A stretch of 64,000 nucleotides of DNA, from assembly GCA_002387205.1 (NCBI GenBank), contig DGLA01000010.1, forward strand, positions 372,438 through 436,437, written 5' to 3'. The notes beneath the pieces were generated by a model. That model searched no databases and was not told the origin of the DNA. It saw only the letters and a list, made by a program, of their open reading frames with translations. Origin of the DNA: Stutzerimonas stutzeri (GTDB taxonomy: Bacteria; Pseudomonadota; Gammaproteobacteria; Pseudomonadales; Pseudomonadaceae). The stretch's first letter is position 1, and each line of letters starts with the position of its first letter. Shown one piece after another: positions 25,229-36,355 of this stretch. The translations under genes and the position numbers were made by a program.

Positions 25229-27015
25229 TGCAGCGGCACCTCGATGTCGCATATCACGCCACCTGTCGCGAAGGCCAGGCGGACCTCCGCGCCCAGCTCG
25301 CCGCCCAGCCCACGTTCCAAGAGACGCGAGCCGAAGCCTTTTCGCACTGGTGGCGAAACGGCAGGTCCGCCCACCTCCTCCCAACGCAAGTGCAAGACAG
25401 CAACCTGCTCGCGCAGCCCATGCTTCCAACCGATATGGACCTGTCCCGTGTCGCTGGTAAGCGCGCCGTACTTGGCGGCATTAGTGCACAGCTCATGCAG
25501 CGCCATTGCCAACGCCAGTGCCTGTTTTGGTTTCAGGCGCTGAGCGGGCCCTTCGGTAACGAAGCGCTGACGGCCGCTGACCTGAAACGGAGCAGCTGCC
25601 TGCTCGATGACTTCACGCAAATCGGCTGCCTGCCAGTTCTCTCTGGAAAGGACGTCATGCGCCTTGGACAGGGCGATCAATCGACCTTCGAACCATTGAT
25701 AGCTCTGGTTTTCTACGTCACGGCGAAAGCTCTGTGCGGCGATGGACTGTACCGTCGCCAGCGTGTTCTTGACTCTGTGGTTCAACTCGTTGAGCAGCAG
25801 CAGGCGATGGTCTTCGGCGACCTTACGCTCCGTGATATCCACCAGCATGTTGACCGCGCCGATCAGCTCACCGGCACCATTGCGAAGTGGCGCCGGATAC
25901 GCCAGGAACGGCACGAGGGTGCCATCAGGGCGCTCGCCCAAGGCCTCCGCGCCCTCGATTGCACAATTCTCTTTCAACGCCCTCGCCATGGGACAGTCCT
26001 CATGGAGCATGGGTGCGCCGTCTGGCCAGTACAGGCGCCACGACACACACCATTCATCGTCACCGATCACCGGCACACGCCCAGCCAGTTCGACACATGC
26101 CTTGTTGAAGTAGCTGAGCTTGCCATTCGCATCGGTGGTGTAGACAGCGGTCGGCAGCGCATCGAGGAGGTCTCGCATGCGTTGCTCAGCGTCCCGGTTG
26201 GCTGTCTCCAGCTGCTTGCGTTCGGTGATATCGCGCGTGATTGCCAGCTGCACGAAACCGCCCCTGGCCCCGTTGCTGTTGTCTGGCAGGGGCATAGGCA
26301 CCGCATGGGTTTCCATGTGTCGCCGGCTTCCGGCGAGGTTGATGATGTCGAATTCCCAGTTGAGCTTTTCACCATCGCAGACCCGACCGTGCTGCTCTTG
26401 CCAGAATTGTCGATGCTCAGGCGCTACCAGATCGAATACGCAGCCGCCTTCTACTTCGTCCGGGCTGCTGGCTGCCAACATCCGCAGGCCAGCGGGATTC
26501 ATCTGCACGAGGGTGCCGTCGCGTTCTACCACCTTTACGCACTCCGGCGTGTTCTCAAGGATTGCGCTAAGCCAATCGAGATCACCTCTTCGATCGGTGT
26601 TGGGCAGCCGCGCCGGCGAGCTGGCCCGGAAGCACACAACCGCGCCCGTGATCTGCCCCGCGTCGTTGCGCACTGCTTCGATATTGGCCAGAACTGCGGC
26701 TGGAACACCATCGGGGCGCTCGATCATAAGCGCCACGTCGTGAGCCGGGCGTCCGGTGCGGATCGTATGGCCAAGACAGGTATCGGCCAGACATTCGAAT
26801 TCGCCAGCGTTATCCACGAAGCGAAGGCGACCCTGAGCAGCGAGGCCGCCGCCGCATAGCTGATCAGCCATACGGTTGTAGCGCTGCACGGTGCCGTCGG
26901 CGTCGAGCATGCAGACGCCCATGGGCACTACATCGAGGACTGGATCATCGAACCGCAACGAACCCGACAGAAGATTGGTGGCAGTGTCCACGCCGGGGTT
27001 GTTTGCAATATGCAT
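25225..27015 (-). CDS. Three-PAS HWE-type histidine kinase
   Basis: A 596-residue soluble sensor kinase. Three PAS-like domains at about 27-130, 148-265 and 280-396, each ending in a DITERK-type junction for the last two. The transmitter starts with NELNHRVKNTLATVQSIA, phosphoacceptor His413, followed by the HWE signature: N-box HELCTNAAKYGAL (507-519), RWEE (544-547) and GFGSRLLERGL. HWE kinases typically pass phosphate to single-domain receivers or control PhyR-type stress or light responses. No membrane helices; the ligand is unknown, and there is no LOV cysteine motif (GxNCRFLQ). AAGGAAG lies just before the ATG at 27015; a TTG eight codons upstream is the alternative. Confidence 0.9.
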   Translation of the reverse strand: MHIANNPGVDTATNLLSGSLRFDDPVLDVVPMGVCMLDADGTVQRYNRMADQLCGGGLAAQGRLRFVDNAGEFECLADTCLGHTIRTGRPAHDVALMIERPDGVPAAVLANIEAVRNDAGQITGAVVCFRASSPARLPNTDRRGDLDWLSAILENTPECVKVVERDGTLVQMNPAGLRMLAASSPDEVEGGCVFDLVAPEHRQFWQEQHGRVCDGEKLNWEFDIINLAGSRRHMETHAVPMPLPDNSNGARGGFVQLAITRDITERKQLETANRDAEQRMRDLLDALPTAVYTTDANGKLSYFNKACVELAGRVPVIGDDEWCVSWRLYWPDGAPMLHEDCPMARALKENCAIEGAEALGERPDGTLVPFLAYPAPLRNGAGELIGAVNMLVDITERKVAEDHRLLLLNELNHRVKNTLATVQSIAAQSFRRDVENQSYQWFEGRLIALSKAHDVLSRENWQAADLREVIEQAAAPFQVSGRQRFVTEGPAQRLKPKQALALAMALHELCTNAAKYGALTSDTGQVHIGWKHGLREQVAVLHLRWEEVGGPAVSPPVRKGFGSRLLERGLGGELGAEVRLAFATGGVICDIEVPLQ

Positions 27016-27080
27016 CTCTTCCTTTTTACGACCTGTCAATAGAGGGTTTCCAGCAAGCGAAGTGTACCTAACCAGGCGAG

Positions 27081-27097
27081 CCGCTGAGTCTCAGCGG
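27081..27097. promoter_or_regulatory. 17-bp palindrome between the HWE kinase and mmsA
   Basis: CCGCTGA-GTC-TCAGCGG is a perfect 7-bp inverted repeat in the 229-bp divergent gap. It could be an operator for either gene or a hairpin in the kinase leader. The rest of the gap is AT-richer (27110-27200) and probably holds the mmsA promoter. Confidence 0.4.
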
Positions 27098-27244
27098 GCC
27101 ACGATATGTGCGCTTCTGCATCGGTGTGTATTTTTGCAGACCATCTATGCAGAGAGCCGCATTGAAGCAGACAAAATTGCACTCTAGGATCAGGACAGCT
27201 CAATCGACTTGCCTATCGAATAACTGCAACCGCTAGGACACGCC

Positions 27245-28756
27245 ATGAACCAGTCAAGTGCCATACCCACAGTCAAGCTCCTGATCGGCGGCGAGCTGGT
27301 CGAATCGTCTACCAGCGAATGGCGCGACGTCGTCAACCCGGCCACACAGGAGGTTCTGGCCCGCGTGCCATTCGCCACCGAGGCAGAAATGAACGCGGCG
27401 GTCGCCAGTGCCAGGGACGCCTTCAAGACCTGGCGCAAGACCCCTATCGGTGCACGCTCGCGCATCTTCCTCAGGTATCAGCAACTGATCCGCGAAAACA
27501 TGCAAGAGTTGGCAGCCATCCTCACCGCCGAACAGGGCAAGACCCTGGCCGACGCCGAGGGCGATGTGTTCCGCGGCCTGGAGGTGGTCGAGCACGCGGC
27601 CGGCATCGGCAACCTGCAACTGGGCGAGCTGGCTAACAACGTGGCGACGGGCGTCGACACCTACACCCTGCTGCAGCCGCTGGGCGTCTGCGCTGGTATT
27701 ACCCCGTTCAACTTCCCGGCGATGATTCCGCTGTGGATGTTCCCGATGGCCATCGCCACCGGCAATACCTTCGTCCTCAAGCCGTCCGAACAGGACCCGA
27801 TGGTGACCATGCGTCTCGCCGAGCTGGCGCTGGAAGCGGGCGTGCCGCCGGGCGTGCTCAACGTGGTGCATGGCGGCGCCGACGCGGTGAACCTGATCTG
27901 CGACCACCCGGACATCAAGGCCGTCTCGTTCGTCGGCTCGACCAAGGTCGGCACCCACGTCTATAACCGGGCCAGCCAGGCCGGCAAGCGCGTGCAATGC
28001 ATGATGGGCGCGAAGAACCACGCCATCGTGCTGGCCGACGCGCACAAGGAACAGACCCTCAACGCCATCGCCGGGGCCGCCTTCGGTGCAGCCGGCCAGC
28101 GCTGCATGGCGCTGTCGGTGGTGGTGCTGGTGGGTGAAGCACAGGCCTGGATCCCGGATCTGGTGGCCAAGGCCAAGACGCTCAAGGTCAGTGCCGGCGT
28201 CGAGGCGGGCACCGATGTCGGCCCGCTGGTCTCCTGCGCCGCGCTGGATCGCGTCAGCGGCCTGATCGAACGCGGCATTCAGGAAGGCGCCCGGCTCGAG
28301 CTGGACGGCCGCAACCCGAGCATCGCGGGGTACGAGCGCGGCAACTTCGTCGGCCCAACCCTGTTCTCTGGCGTGACCACGGGCATGAGCATCTACCGCG
28401 AGGAAATCTTCGGCCCGGTGCTTTGCGTCATGGCGGCCGACACCCTGGACGAGGCCATCACGCTGATCAACGCCAACCCCAACGGCAACGGCACCGCCAT
28501 CTTCACCCGTTCCGGCGCGGCGGCGCGGCATTTTCAGGAAGAGATCGACGTTGGACAGGTCGGCATCAACGTACCGATTCCGGTGCCGGTGCCCATGTTC
28601 TCGTTCACCGGTTCGCGGGCATCCAAGCTTGGTGACCTCGGCCCGTACGGCAAGCAGGTGGTGCAGTTCTACACTCAGACCAAGACGGTCACCCAGCGCT
28701 GGTTCGACGAGAACGAAGTCGGCGGTACGGTGAACACCACCATCAACCTCAAGTGA
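27245..28756 (+). CDS. mmsA: CoA-acylating methylmalonate-semialdehyde dehydrogenase
   Basis: A 503-residue aldehyde dehydrogenase converting (S)-methylmalonate semialdehyde plus CoA and NAD+ to propionyl-CoA and CO2, the last step of valine (and thymine) breakdown. Features: ITPFNFPAMIPLWMFP, the NAD-binding VSFVGSTKVGTHVY, MMGAKNHAIVLAD and the catalytic Cys287 in GAAGQRCMALS. The MMGAKNH segment distinguishes MMSDH from other aldehyde dehydrogenases. AGGA at 27235-27238 precedes the ATG. First gene of a valine-catabolic run; mmsB follows after 68 bases. No mmsR-type regulator is adjacent. Confidence 0.95.
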   Translation: MNQSSAIPTVKLLIGGELVESSTSEWRDVVNPATQEVLARVPFATEAEMNAAVASARDAFKTWRKTPIGARSRIFLRYQQLIRENMQELAAILTAEQGKTLADAEGDVFRGLEVVEHAAGIGNLQLGELANNVATGVDTYTLLQPLGVCAGITPFNFPAMIPLWMFPMAIATGNTFVLKPSEQDPMVTMRLAELALEAGVPPGVLNVVHGGADAVNLICDHPDIKAVSFVGSTKVGTHVYNRASQAGKRVQCMMGAKNHAIVLADAHKEQTLNAIAGAAFGAAGQRCMALSVVVLVGEAQAWIPDLVAKAKTLKVSAGVEAGTDVGPLVSCAALDRVSGLIERGIQEGARLELDGRNPSIAGYERGNFVGPTLFSGVTTGMSIYREEIFGPVLCVMAADTLDEAITLINANPNGNGTAIFTRSGAAARHFQEEIDVGQVGINVPIPVPVPMFSFTGSRASKLGDLGPYGKQVVQFYTQTKTVTQRWFDENEVGGTVNTTINLK

Positions 28757-28824
28757 CCAGGTGTGGCGTCTTGCCCAGGTGAGGCGCCACGCGAGCCGGC
28801 AATCAGAACAAGAAGGAAACGGCC

Positions 28825-29721
28825 ATGCATATCGGTTTTCTCGGGCTCGGCAACATGGGTGGACCCATGGCGCGCAACCTGCTCAAGGCGGGCCATCAAC
28901 TCACGGTCTTCGACCTTTCCGCGGCGGCCGTGTCCGGCCTCGTCGAAGCCGGCGCGAAGGAGGCGACATCGCCGGCGGCAATCGCCCAGGCGGATGTCGA
29001 CGTCATCATCACCATGCTGCCCGCCGCTCCTCAGGTGAAGCAGGTGTATCTGGGTGAAGACGGCTTGCTGGCCCATGTCTCGGCGGGTGTGCTGCTGATC
29101 GACTCTTCGACCATCGACCCGCTGTCCGCTCGCGAAGTCGCTTCCGCCGCCGCTCACAACGGCAACCCGATGCTCGATGCACCGGTGTCCGGCGGCACGG
29201 GCGGCGCTGCCGCAGGGACCTTGACCTTCATGGTCGGCGGCAGCGAAGCGGATTTCCAGACGGCGCAGCCGATCCTGGCGACGATGGGCAAGAACATCGT
29301 CCATTGCGGTGGCAGCGGCAACGGTCAGGTCGCCAAGGTCGCCAACAACCTCCTGCTCGGCATCTCCATGATCGGTGCCGCCGAGGCCATGTCGCTCGGT
29401 GTTGCCCTGGGCATGGAACCGGAGGTCCTCGCCGGGGTGATCAATTCATCCAGTGGATGCTGCTGGAGCAGCGAAATCTACAACCCCTTCCCCGGCGTGG
29501 TGGAGACCAGTCCAGCGTCTCGCGGCTATAGCGGCGGCTTCGGCACCGACCTGATGCTCAAGGACCTTGGCCTGGCGAGCGAAGCGGCCAAGCAGGTCCG
29601 CCAGCCGGTTATCCTCGGCGCACTCGCGCAGCAGCTCTACCAGACCTTCAGCCTGCAAGGCCATGGCGGACTGGATTTCTCCGCGATCATCAAACTCTAC
29701 CGCCAAGAGGACCAGGCATGA
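28825..29721 (+). CDS. mmsB: 3-hydroxyisobutyrate dehydrogenase
   Basis: A 298-residue NAD-dependent beta-hydroxyacid dehydrogenase, oxidising 3-hydroxyisobutyrate to methylmalonate semialdehyde. The N-terminal Rossmann motif is GFLGLGNMGGPMARN; substrate-binding DAPVSGGTGGAAAG (118-131) and the catalytic Lys171 in GQVAKVANNLLL follow. The length and the SNSS-like GVINSSSGCCWSS segment agree with the family. AAGAAGGAAA precedes the ATG. Stop overlaps the next gene by four bases. Confidence 0.95.
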   Translation: MHIGFLGLGNMGGPMARNLLKAGHQLTVFDLSAAAVSGLVEAGAKEATSPAAIAQADVDVIITMLPAAPQVKQVYLGEDGLLAHVSAGVLLIDSSTIDPLSAREVASAAAHNGNPMLDAPVSGGTGGAAAGTLTFMVGGSEADFQTAQPILATMGKNIVHCGGSGNGQVAKVANNLLLGISMIGAAEAMSLGVALGMEPEVLAGVINSSSGCCWSSEIYNPFPGVVETSPASRGYSGGFGTDLMLKDLGLASEAAKQVRQPVILGALAQQLYQTFSLQGHGGLDFSAIIKLYRQEDQA

Positions 29722-30773
29722 CCCAGGCAGAAGCGCCGGTACTGATCCAAGTACGCAACCGCGTCGGCTATCTCACCCTCAACCGCCCCGCCGGGCTCAA
29801 CGCCATCACCCTGCCGATGGTGCGGACGCTGCACCGCCAGTTGCAGGAATGGGCGGACGATCAAGGCATCGTCGCCGTGGTGCTGCGTGGTGCCGGCGAA
29901 AAGGCTTTCTGCGCTGGCGGCGACATCCGCTCGCTGTACGACAGCTACAAGCGCGGTGACAGCCTGCACCGGGAATTCTTCGAGGAGGAATACGCGCTCG
30001 ACCAATACATCCACGCCTACACCAAGCCGCTCCTGGCGTTGATGAACGGCTTCGTGCTCGGTGGCGGCATGGGACTGGTCCAGGGTGCTTCGCTGCGGGT
30101 GATTTCCGAGCGCACCCGCATGGGCATGCCGGAAGTCGGCATCGGCTATTTTCCGGACGTCGGTGGCAGTTACTTTCTGTCGCGGCTGCCGAGCAACCTG
30201 GGCGTCTACATGGGCCTGACCGGCAACCATGTCGGCGCGGCCGACGCGCTCTATGCCGGGCTTGCCGACTACTGCGTGCCTTATGACAGCTTCGCCGACC
30301 TCGAACGCTGCCTGGACCAGCAGGACTGGTCCGTGCCGCCGCGGCACGCGCTGACCAACCTGCTGGTGTCGATGGGCCGCACCGAGCTGCCGGATGCGCC
30401 GTTCAAAACGCTTAGCCGAGCCATCGACGAACATTTCTCGCATGACAGCGTCGCCGCGATTCGCCAGTCGCTCGCCGGGGAGACCCGTGCCGAATACCGC
30501 GAATGGGCCGCCGAAACGCTGGAGACGCTGGATAGCCGCTCACCGCTGTCGATGAGCGTCACCCTGGAAATGCTCCGTCGTGGACGCGAGCGCTCGCTGG
30601 CCGACTGTTTCGACATGGAGCTGCACCTCGACCGCCAGTGGTTCGACAAGGGCGACATCATCGAAGGCGTCCGTGCGCTGATCGTCGACAAGGACAAGAA
30701 TCCGCGCTGGAACCCGCCTACGCTGGAAGAAGTGACGCCCGAGCGCGTCGCCGCTTTCTTCGCTGGCGTCTGA
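29718..30773 (+). CDS. 3-hydroxyisobutyryl-CoA hydrolase (ECH_2 crotonase)
   Basis: A 351-residue crotonase-fold protein of the larger ECH_2 type (a simple enoyl-CoA hydratase is about 260). Oxyanion loop EKAFCAGGDIRSLYDSY and MNGFVLGGGMGLVQGA are clear, and MPEVGIGYFPDVGGSYFLSR carries the catalytic acid pair. ECH_2 members hydrolyse 3-hydroxyisobutyryl-CoA to free 3-hydroxyisobutyrate, the substrate of the adjacent mmsB. The ATGA overlap with mmsB indicates coupling. Some members act as hydratases, so a dual role cannot be excluded. Confidence 0.9.
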   Translation: MTQAEAPVLIQVRNRVGYLTLNRPAGLNAITLPMVRTLHRQLQEWADDQGIVAVVLRGAGEKAFCAGGDIRSLYDSYKRGDSLHREFFEEEYALDQYIHAYTKPLLALMNGFVLGGGMGLVQGASLRVISERTRMGMPEVGIGYFPDVGGSYFLSRLPSNLGVYMGLTGNHVGAADALYAGLADYCVPYDSFADLERCLDQQDWSVPPRHALTNLLVSMGRTELPDAPFKTLSRAIDEHFSHDSVAAIRQSLAGETRAEYREWAAETLETLDSRSPLSMSVTLEMLRRGRERSLADCFDMELHLDRQWFDKGDIIEGVRALIVDKDKNPRWNPPTLEEVTPERVAAFFAGV

Positions 30774-30788
30774 CAGAGGGACAACCTC

Positions 30789-31940
30789 ATGCACGACATC
30801 GAACTGACCGAAGAACAACGGATGATTCGCGACATGGCGCGCGACTTCGCCCGCGCCGAGATCGCGCCCAAGGCACACGACTGGGAACAGGCCGGCTGGA
30901 TCGACGACGAGACGGTGAGCCAGCTGGGCGAGCTCGGCCTGCTCGGCATGATCGTTCCCGAGCAATGGGGCGGCACCTACATTGACTACGTCGCCTACGC
31001 CCTGGCCGTCGAGGAAATCTCGGCGGGTGACGGAGCGATCGGCGCGCTGATGAGCATCCACAGCTCGGTCGGCTGCGGCCCGATACTCAAATACGGCACG
31101 CCGGAGCAGCAGGATGCGTGGCTGCCAGATCTGGCCACGGGGCGCGCCATCGGCTGTTTTGCCCTCACCGAGCCCCAGGCCGGCTCCGAGGCGCACAACC
31201 TGCGCACCCGCGCCGTGCTGGACAATGGCGAGTGGGTAATCAACGGCGCCAAACAATTCGTCAGCAACGGCAAGCGCGCCAAGATCGCCATCGTCTTCGC
31301 CGTGACCGATCCAGAGCTGGGCAAAAAAGGGCTCTCCGCGTTTCTCGTGCCCACCGACAACCCCGGTTTCGTCGTCGATCGCATGGAGAAGAAGATGGGC
31401 ATCCGAGCCTCGGATACCTGCGGCGTCACCCTGCGTGACTGCCGCATTCCCGAGGCCAACCTGCTCGGCCCGCGCGGCAAGGGGCTGGCGATCGCCCTGT
31501 CCAATCTGGAAGGTGGTCGCATCGGCATCGGCGCTCAGGCCCTCGGCATCGCCCGCGCGGCATTCGAAGCGGCGTTGGGCTATGCGCGCGAACGCATCCA
31601 GTTCGACAAGCCGATCATCGAGCACCAGAGCGTGGCGAACATGCTCGCGGACATGCACACCCGCATCAACGCTGCGCGGCTGCTGATCCTGCACGCCGCG
31701 CGCCTGCGCAGCGCCAACCTGCCGTGCCTGTCCGAAGCCTCCCAGGCCAAGCTGTTCGCGTCTGAGATGGCCGAACACGTGTGCTCCAAAGCCATGCAGA
31801 TCCACGGCGGCTACGGCTATCTGGAGGACTATCCGGTCGAGCGCTACTACCGCGACGCGCGCATCACGCAGATCTATGAAGGCTCCAGCGAGATTCAGCG
31901 GCTGTTGATCGCACGGGAGTTGAATAACTACGGGTTGTAA
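30789..31940 (+). CDS. Acyl-CoA dehydrogenase, isobutyryl-CoA dehydrogenase-like
   Basis: A 383-residue FAD enzyme with the full acyl-CoA dehydrogenase layout: N-terminal helical domain (LTEEQRMIRDMARDFARAEI), flavin-binding CFALTEPQAGSEAHNLRT, the middle beta domain and the C-terminal helices with IYEGSSEIQRLLIAREL containing the catalytic Glu. Its place 15 bases after the hydrolase gene and next to mmsAB points to isobutyryl-CoA as substrate (first CoA-ester oxidation in the valine pathway); the sequence alone does not settle this. Confidence 0.88.
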   Translation: MHDIELTEEQRMIRDMARDFARAEIAPKAHDWEQAGWIDDETVSQLGELGLLGMIVPEQWGGTYIDYVAYALAVEEISAGDGAIGALMSIHSSVGCGPILKYGTPEQQDAWLPDLATGRAIGCFALTEPQAGSEAHNLRTRAVLDNGEWVINGAKQFVSNGKRAKIAIVFAVTDPELGKKGLSAFLVPTDNPGFVVDRMEKKMGIRASDTCGVTLRDCRIPEANLLGPRGKGLAIALSNLEGGRIGIGAQALGIARAAFEAALGYARERIQFDKPIIEHQSVANMLADMHTRINAARLLILHAARLRSANLPCLSEASQAKLFASEMAEHVCSKAMQIHGGYGYLEDYPVERYYRDARITQIYEGSSEIQRLLIARELNNYGL

Positions 31941-32101
31941 TCAACCGCGGCAACGGCGAGGAACGACACCAGCTTTTCCCGAGATCGACAGGAGGCCCGC
32001 AACGGGATCGGGAAGCTCAATAAACCACCTCGAAGCAGTATTCCGAACGACCGATGGCGGCGGCGCGAGCCCCATCCGACAACAATAAGAAGGATACGAC
32101 G

Positions 32102-33754
<1,653 letters not shown>

Positions 33755-34035
33755 CGACCCAGAATCTGGGGGCGACGGGCTTCGCCGTTTCGCGGAGACA
33801 CCCCGCCTCCTCCAGCGAGATAACTGGCGACCCCTAAAGTGGGCCTCAGCCCACCGTTCTTGCCTACCCAAGGGATCTAACGAACCACGCCGTTTTACTG
33901 GCTCACCGCGTCATATCCATGCGCAGCCGTGAACCCGGCCATTAATGCCACTGATCACAACCGCCCGCGCCGATACCCATGGAAGCCTGCATGTACGGGG
34001 CGCGATGGACCTCATCACCAAAAGGAACGCGCCTT

Positions 34036-35115
34036 ATGCCGACCGCCACTGCCACCCCTCGCCAAGGCCCGCTGCTCGGCCTGCGCGTGCTGGAGTTCGC
34101 CAGCATCGGGCCCGGTCCACACTGCGCGATGTTGCTGGCAGACCTCGGCGCCGAGGTGATCCGCATCGAGCGCGAGGGCGGCAATGGTTGGCCCAATCCG
34201 GTCGCTGATCGCGGTCGTAAGCGCCTGACGCTGGATATCCGCACCGATGCCGGACGCGAGCGTTGCCTTGCCCTGGCAGAGGGTGCCGACGTGCTGATCG
34301 AGGGCTTTCGGCCTGGCGTGATGGAACGCCTGGGCCTCGGACCTGAGCAGGTTCACGGGCGCAACCCGCGTTTGATGTATGGCCGCATGACCGGTTGGGG
34401 CCAGACCGGTCCGCTAGCCAAGAGTGCCGGGCACGACATCAACTATCTGGCGCTCACCGGTGCCCTGGCCGCCATCGGGGGGCGCGAAGGTCCGCCGTTG
34501 CCACCGCTCAATCTGGTCGGCGATTTCGGAGGCGGCTCGCTCTATCTGGCCTTCGGCATCATGGCGGCGCTGTGGGAGCGCGAACGGTCGGGCCTGGGCC
34601 AGGTCATCGATGCCGCCATTGTCGATGGCGTTTCCTCGATGATGAGCTTCTTCGCCGGTCTGTTGCCCAGCGGAGCGATCTCGCTTCAGCGCGACCGTAA
34701 CCTGCTCGCCGGCGCCGCGCCGCACTACCGCTGCTACGCCTGTGCCGACGGCCGCGACATCGCCATCGGGCCGCTCGAGCCACAGTTCCTCAGCGAACTG
34801 GCGCAACGCATCCAGGCGCCGGATAACCTGCTTCAGGACGTTCGGAATCCGGACCGCTGGGCGGCACAGGGCGAACACCTCGCCGCGCTGTTCGCCAGCC
34901 GGACCCAGGCCGACTGGTGCGAACTGCTCGAAGGCACCGACGCCTGCTTCGCGCCCGTGCTCACGCTAGAAGAAGCCGCACAGCATCCGCATATGCAAGC
35001 GCGTGGCGTCTATCGCGACATCGACGGCGCCCTGCACGCCGCCCCGGCGCCGCGCTTCTCACGCACGCCGGGCGCGATCAAAAACTCAGACCAGGCTGCG
35101 ACAGGCTGGGATTGA
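34036..35115 (+). CDS. CaiB/BaiF family CoA-transferase or alpha-methylacyl-CoA racemase
   Basis: A 359-residue class III CoA-transferase-fold protein. LRVLEFASIGPGPHCAMLLADLG opens the fold; RLTLDIRTDAGRE, PGVMERLGLGPEQV and GRMTGWGQTGPLAKSAGHDINYLA follow. The GHDINYLALTG segment with His-Asp resembles alpha-methylacyl-CoA racemase, which epimerises the 2-methyl centre of branched acyl-CoAs. This would make sense in a block handling isobutyryl- and 2-methylbutyryl-CoA. The ATG at 34036 has AAAGGA upstream. The 281-bp gap before it holds only a short palindrome, CCCAGA-A-TCTGGG (33758-33770). Confidence 0.87.
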   Translation: MPTATATPRQGPLLGLRVLEFASIGPGPHCAMLLADLGAEVIRIEREGGNGWPNPVADRGRKRLTLDIRTDAGRERCLALAEGADVLIEGFRPGVMERLGLGPEQVHGRNPRLMYGRMTGWGQTGPLAKSAGHDINYLALTGALAAIGGREGPPLPPLNLVGDFGGGSLYLAFGIMAALWERERSGLGQVIDAAIVDGVSSMMSFFAGLLPSGAISLQRDRNLLAGAAPHYRCYACADGRDIAIGPLEPQFLSELAQRIQAPDNLLQDVRNPDRWAAQGEHLAALFASRTQADWCELLEGTDACFAPVLTLEEAAQHPHMQARGVYRDIDGALHAAPAPRFSRTPGAIKNSDQAATGWD

Positions 35116-35212
35116 TGGTGCGCGGTGACTAAAGCCCAGCCTACATTGCAATGCTGGTCGTCCGTCGGGCGTAGTCTTTACGGAGGGCGGGCCGGAACAT
35201 CAACTAGACGAT

Positions 35213-36352
35213 TCACTCGCCCAGGTTGCGCGCAATCACCAACCGCTGAATGTCGCTGGTGCCTTCGTAGATCTGGCAGACGCGCACGTCGCGGTAGATG
35301 CGCTCGACGGGAAAGTCCTTCAGATAGCCATAGCCGCCGAGCGTCTGGATCGCCGCCGAACAGACCTTTTCCGCCATTTCCGAGGCGAACAGTTTCGCCA
35401 TGGAGGCCTCGACCAGCGCCGGTTGCCCCGCCTCGCGCAACGCGGCAGCGTGCAGCACCATCTGCCGCGCGACGGCGATCTGCGTAGCCATGTCGGCCAG
35501 GCGGAAGGCAACGGCCTGGTGCTCGCTGATGGCCTTGCCGAACGCCTCGCGCTGGCGCGCATAGTCACGGGCGGCCTCGAAGGCCGCGCGAGCCATGCCG
35601 ACGGCCTGGGCGGCGATACCGGTACGGCCGCCTTCGAGGTTAGCCAGCGCGATCCGGTAGCCCTCACCCTCCTCGCCCAGGCGTTGGGATTCGTGCACAC
35701 GCATGTCCTCGAAAGCCAGCTGGCAGGTATCGGACGCGTGCTGCCCGAGCTTTTCCTCGACGCGTACCACCTGATAGCCCGGGGTGTCGGTCGGCACGAT
35801 GAAAGCGCTGATACCTCGCTTGCCAGCGTCCGGATCGGTCACGGCGAAGAGGATCACGGTACCGGCGTGCTGGCCCGAGGTGATGAACTGCTTGGCGCCG
35901 TTGATCACGTAACTGTCGCCGTCACGCCGGGCGCGCGTGCGCAAACTGCTGGCGTCGGAGCCGGCGTGGGGTTCGGTCAGCGCGAAAGCACCGATCTGAG
36001 CGCCGCTGGCCAGCGGCTGCAGGTAGCGCTTTTTTTGCTCGTCGTTGCCAAAGCGCAGGATCGGCACGCAACCGACCGAGTTATGCACGCTCATGATGGT
36101 CGAGCAGGCACCGTCACCGGCGGCGATCTCTTCCAGCGCCAGGGCGTAGGCGACATAGCCGGTGTCGCTGCCGCCCCACTCGTCCGGGCAAAGCATGCCG
36201 AAGAAGCCGAGTTCGGCCATCTCGGCAATCGCCTCGGCCGGGTAGCGGTGGTCACGGTCCCAATCGGCGGCGAACGGCTTGAGCCGCGCCTGAGCGAACT
36301 GCCGTGCCATGTCGCGGATGCTGGTCTGGTCTTCGTTGAGCAACATGGGCAA
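35213..36352 (-). CDS. Acyl-CoA dehydrogenase, short/branched-chain type
   Basis: A 379-residue acyl-CoA dehydrogenase, paralogous to the one at 30789: EDQTSIRDMARQFAQARLKP, flavin site AFALTEPHAGSDASSLRT and the catalytic IYEGTSDIQRLVIARNL end. It is the last gene of a minus-strand cluster after SDR and thiolase. That trio matches isoleucine degradation from 2-methylbutyryl-CoA: dehydrogenation, 3-hydroxy oxidation and thiolysis. The gap to the thiolase is three bases. Convergent with the CaiB gene. Confidence 0.88.
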   Translation of the reverse strand: MPMLLNEDQTSIRDMARQFAQARLKPFAADWDRDHRYPAEAIAEMAELGFFGMLCPDEWGGSDTGYVAYALALEEIAAGDGACSTIMSVHNSVGCVPILRFGNDEQKKRYLQPLASGAQIGAFALTEPHAGSDASSLRTRARRDGDSYVINGAKQFITSGQHAGTVILFAVTDPDAGKRGISAFIVPTDTPGYQVVRVEEKLGQHASDTCQLAFEDMRVHESQRLGEEGEGYRIALANLEGGRTGIAAQAVGMARAAFEAARDYARQREAFGKAISEHQAVAFRLADMATQIAVARQMVLHAAALREAGQPALVEASMAKLFASEMAEKVCSAAIQTLGGYGYLKDFPVERIYRDVRVCQIYEGTSDIQRLVIARNLGE

Positions 36353-36355
36353 TCC

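Noticed and set aside
25228..26859. 543-codon open frame antisense to the HWE kinase
   Set aside because: Same type of shadow; the kinase strand has all the PAS and transmitter motifs.
27254..28531. Long antisense frame opposite mmsA
   Set aside because: MmsA motifs are complete on the plus strand; the antisense product is low-complexity Arg/His/Gly/Ala-rich.
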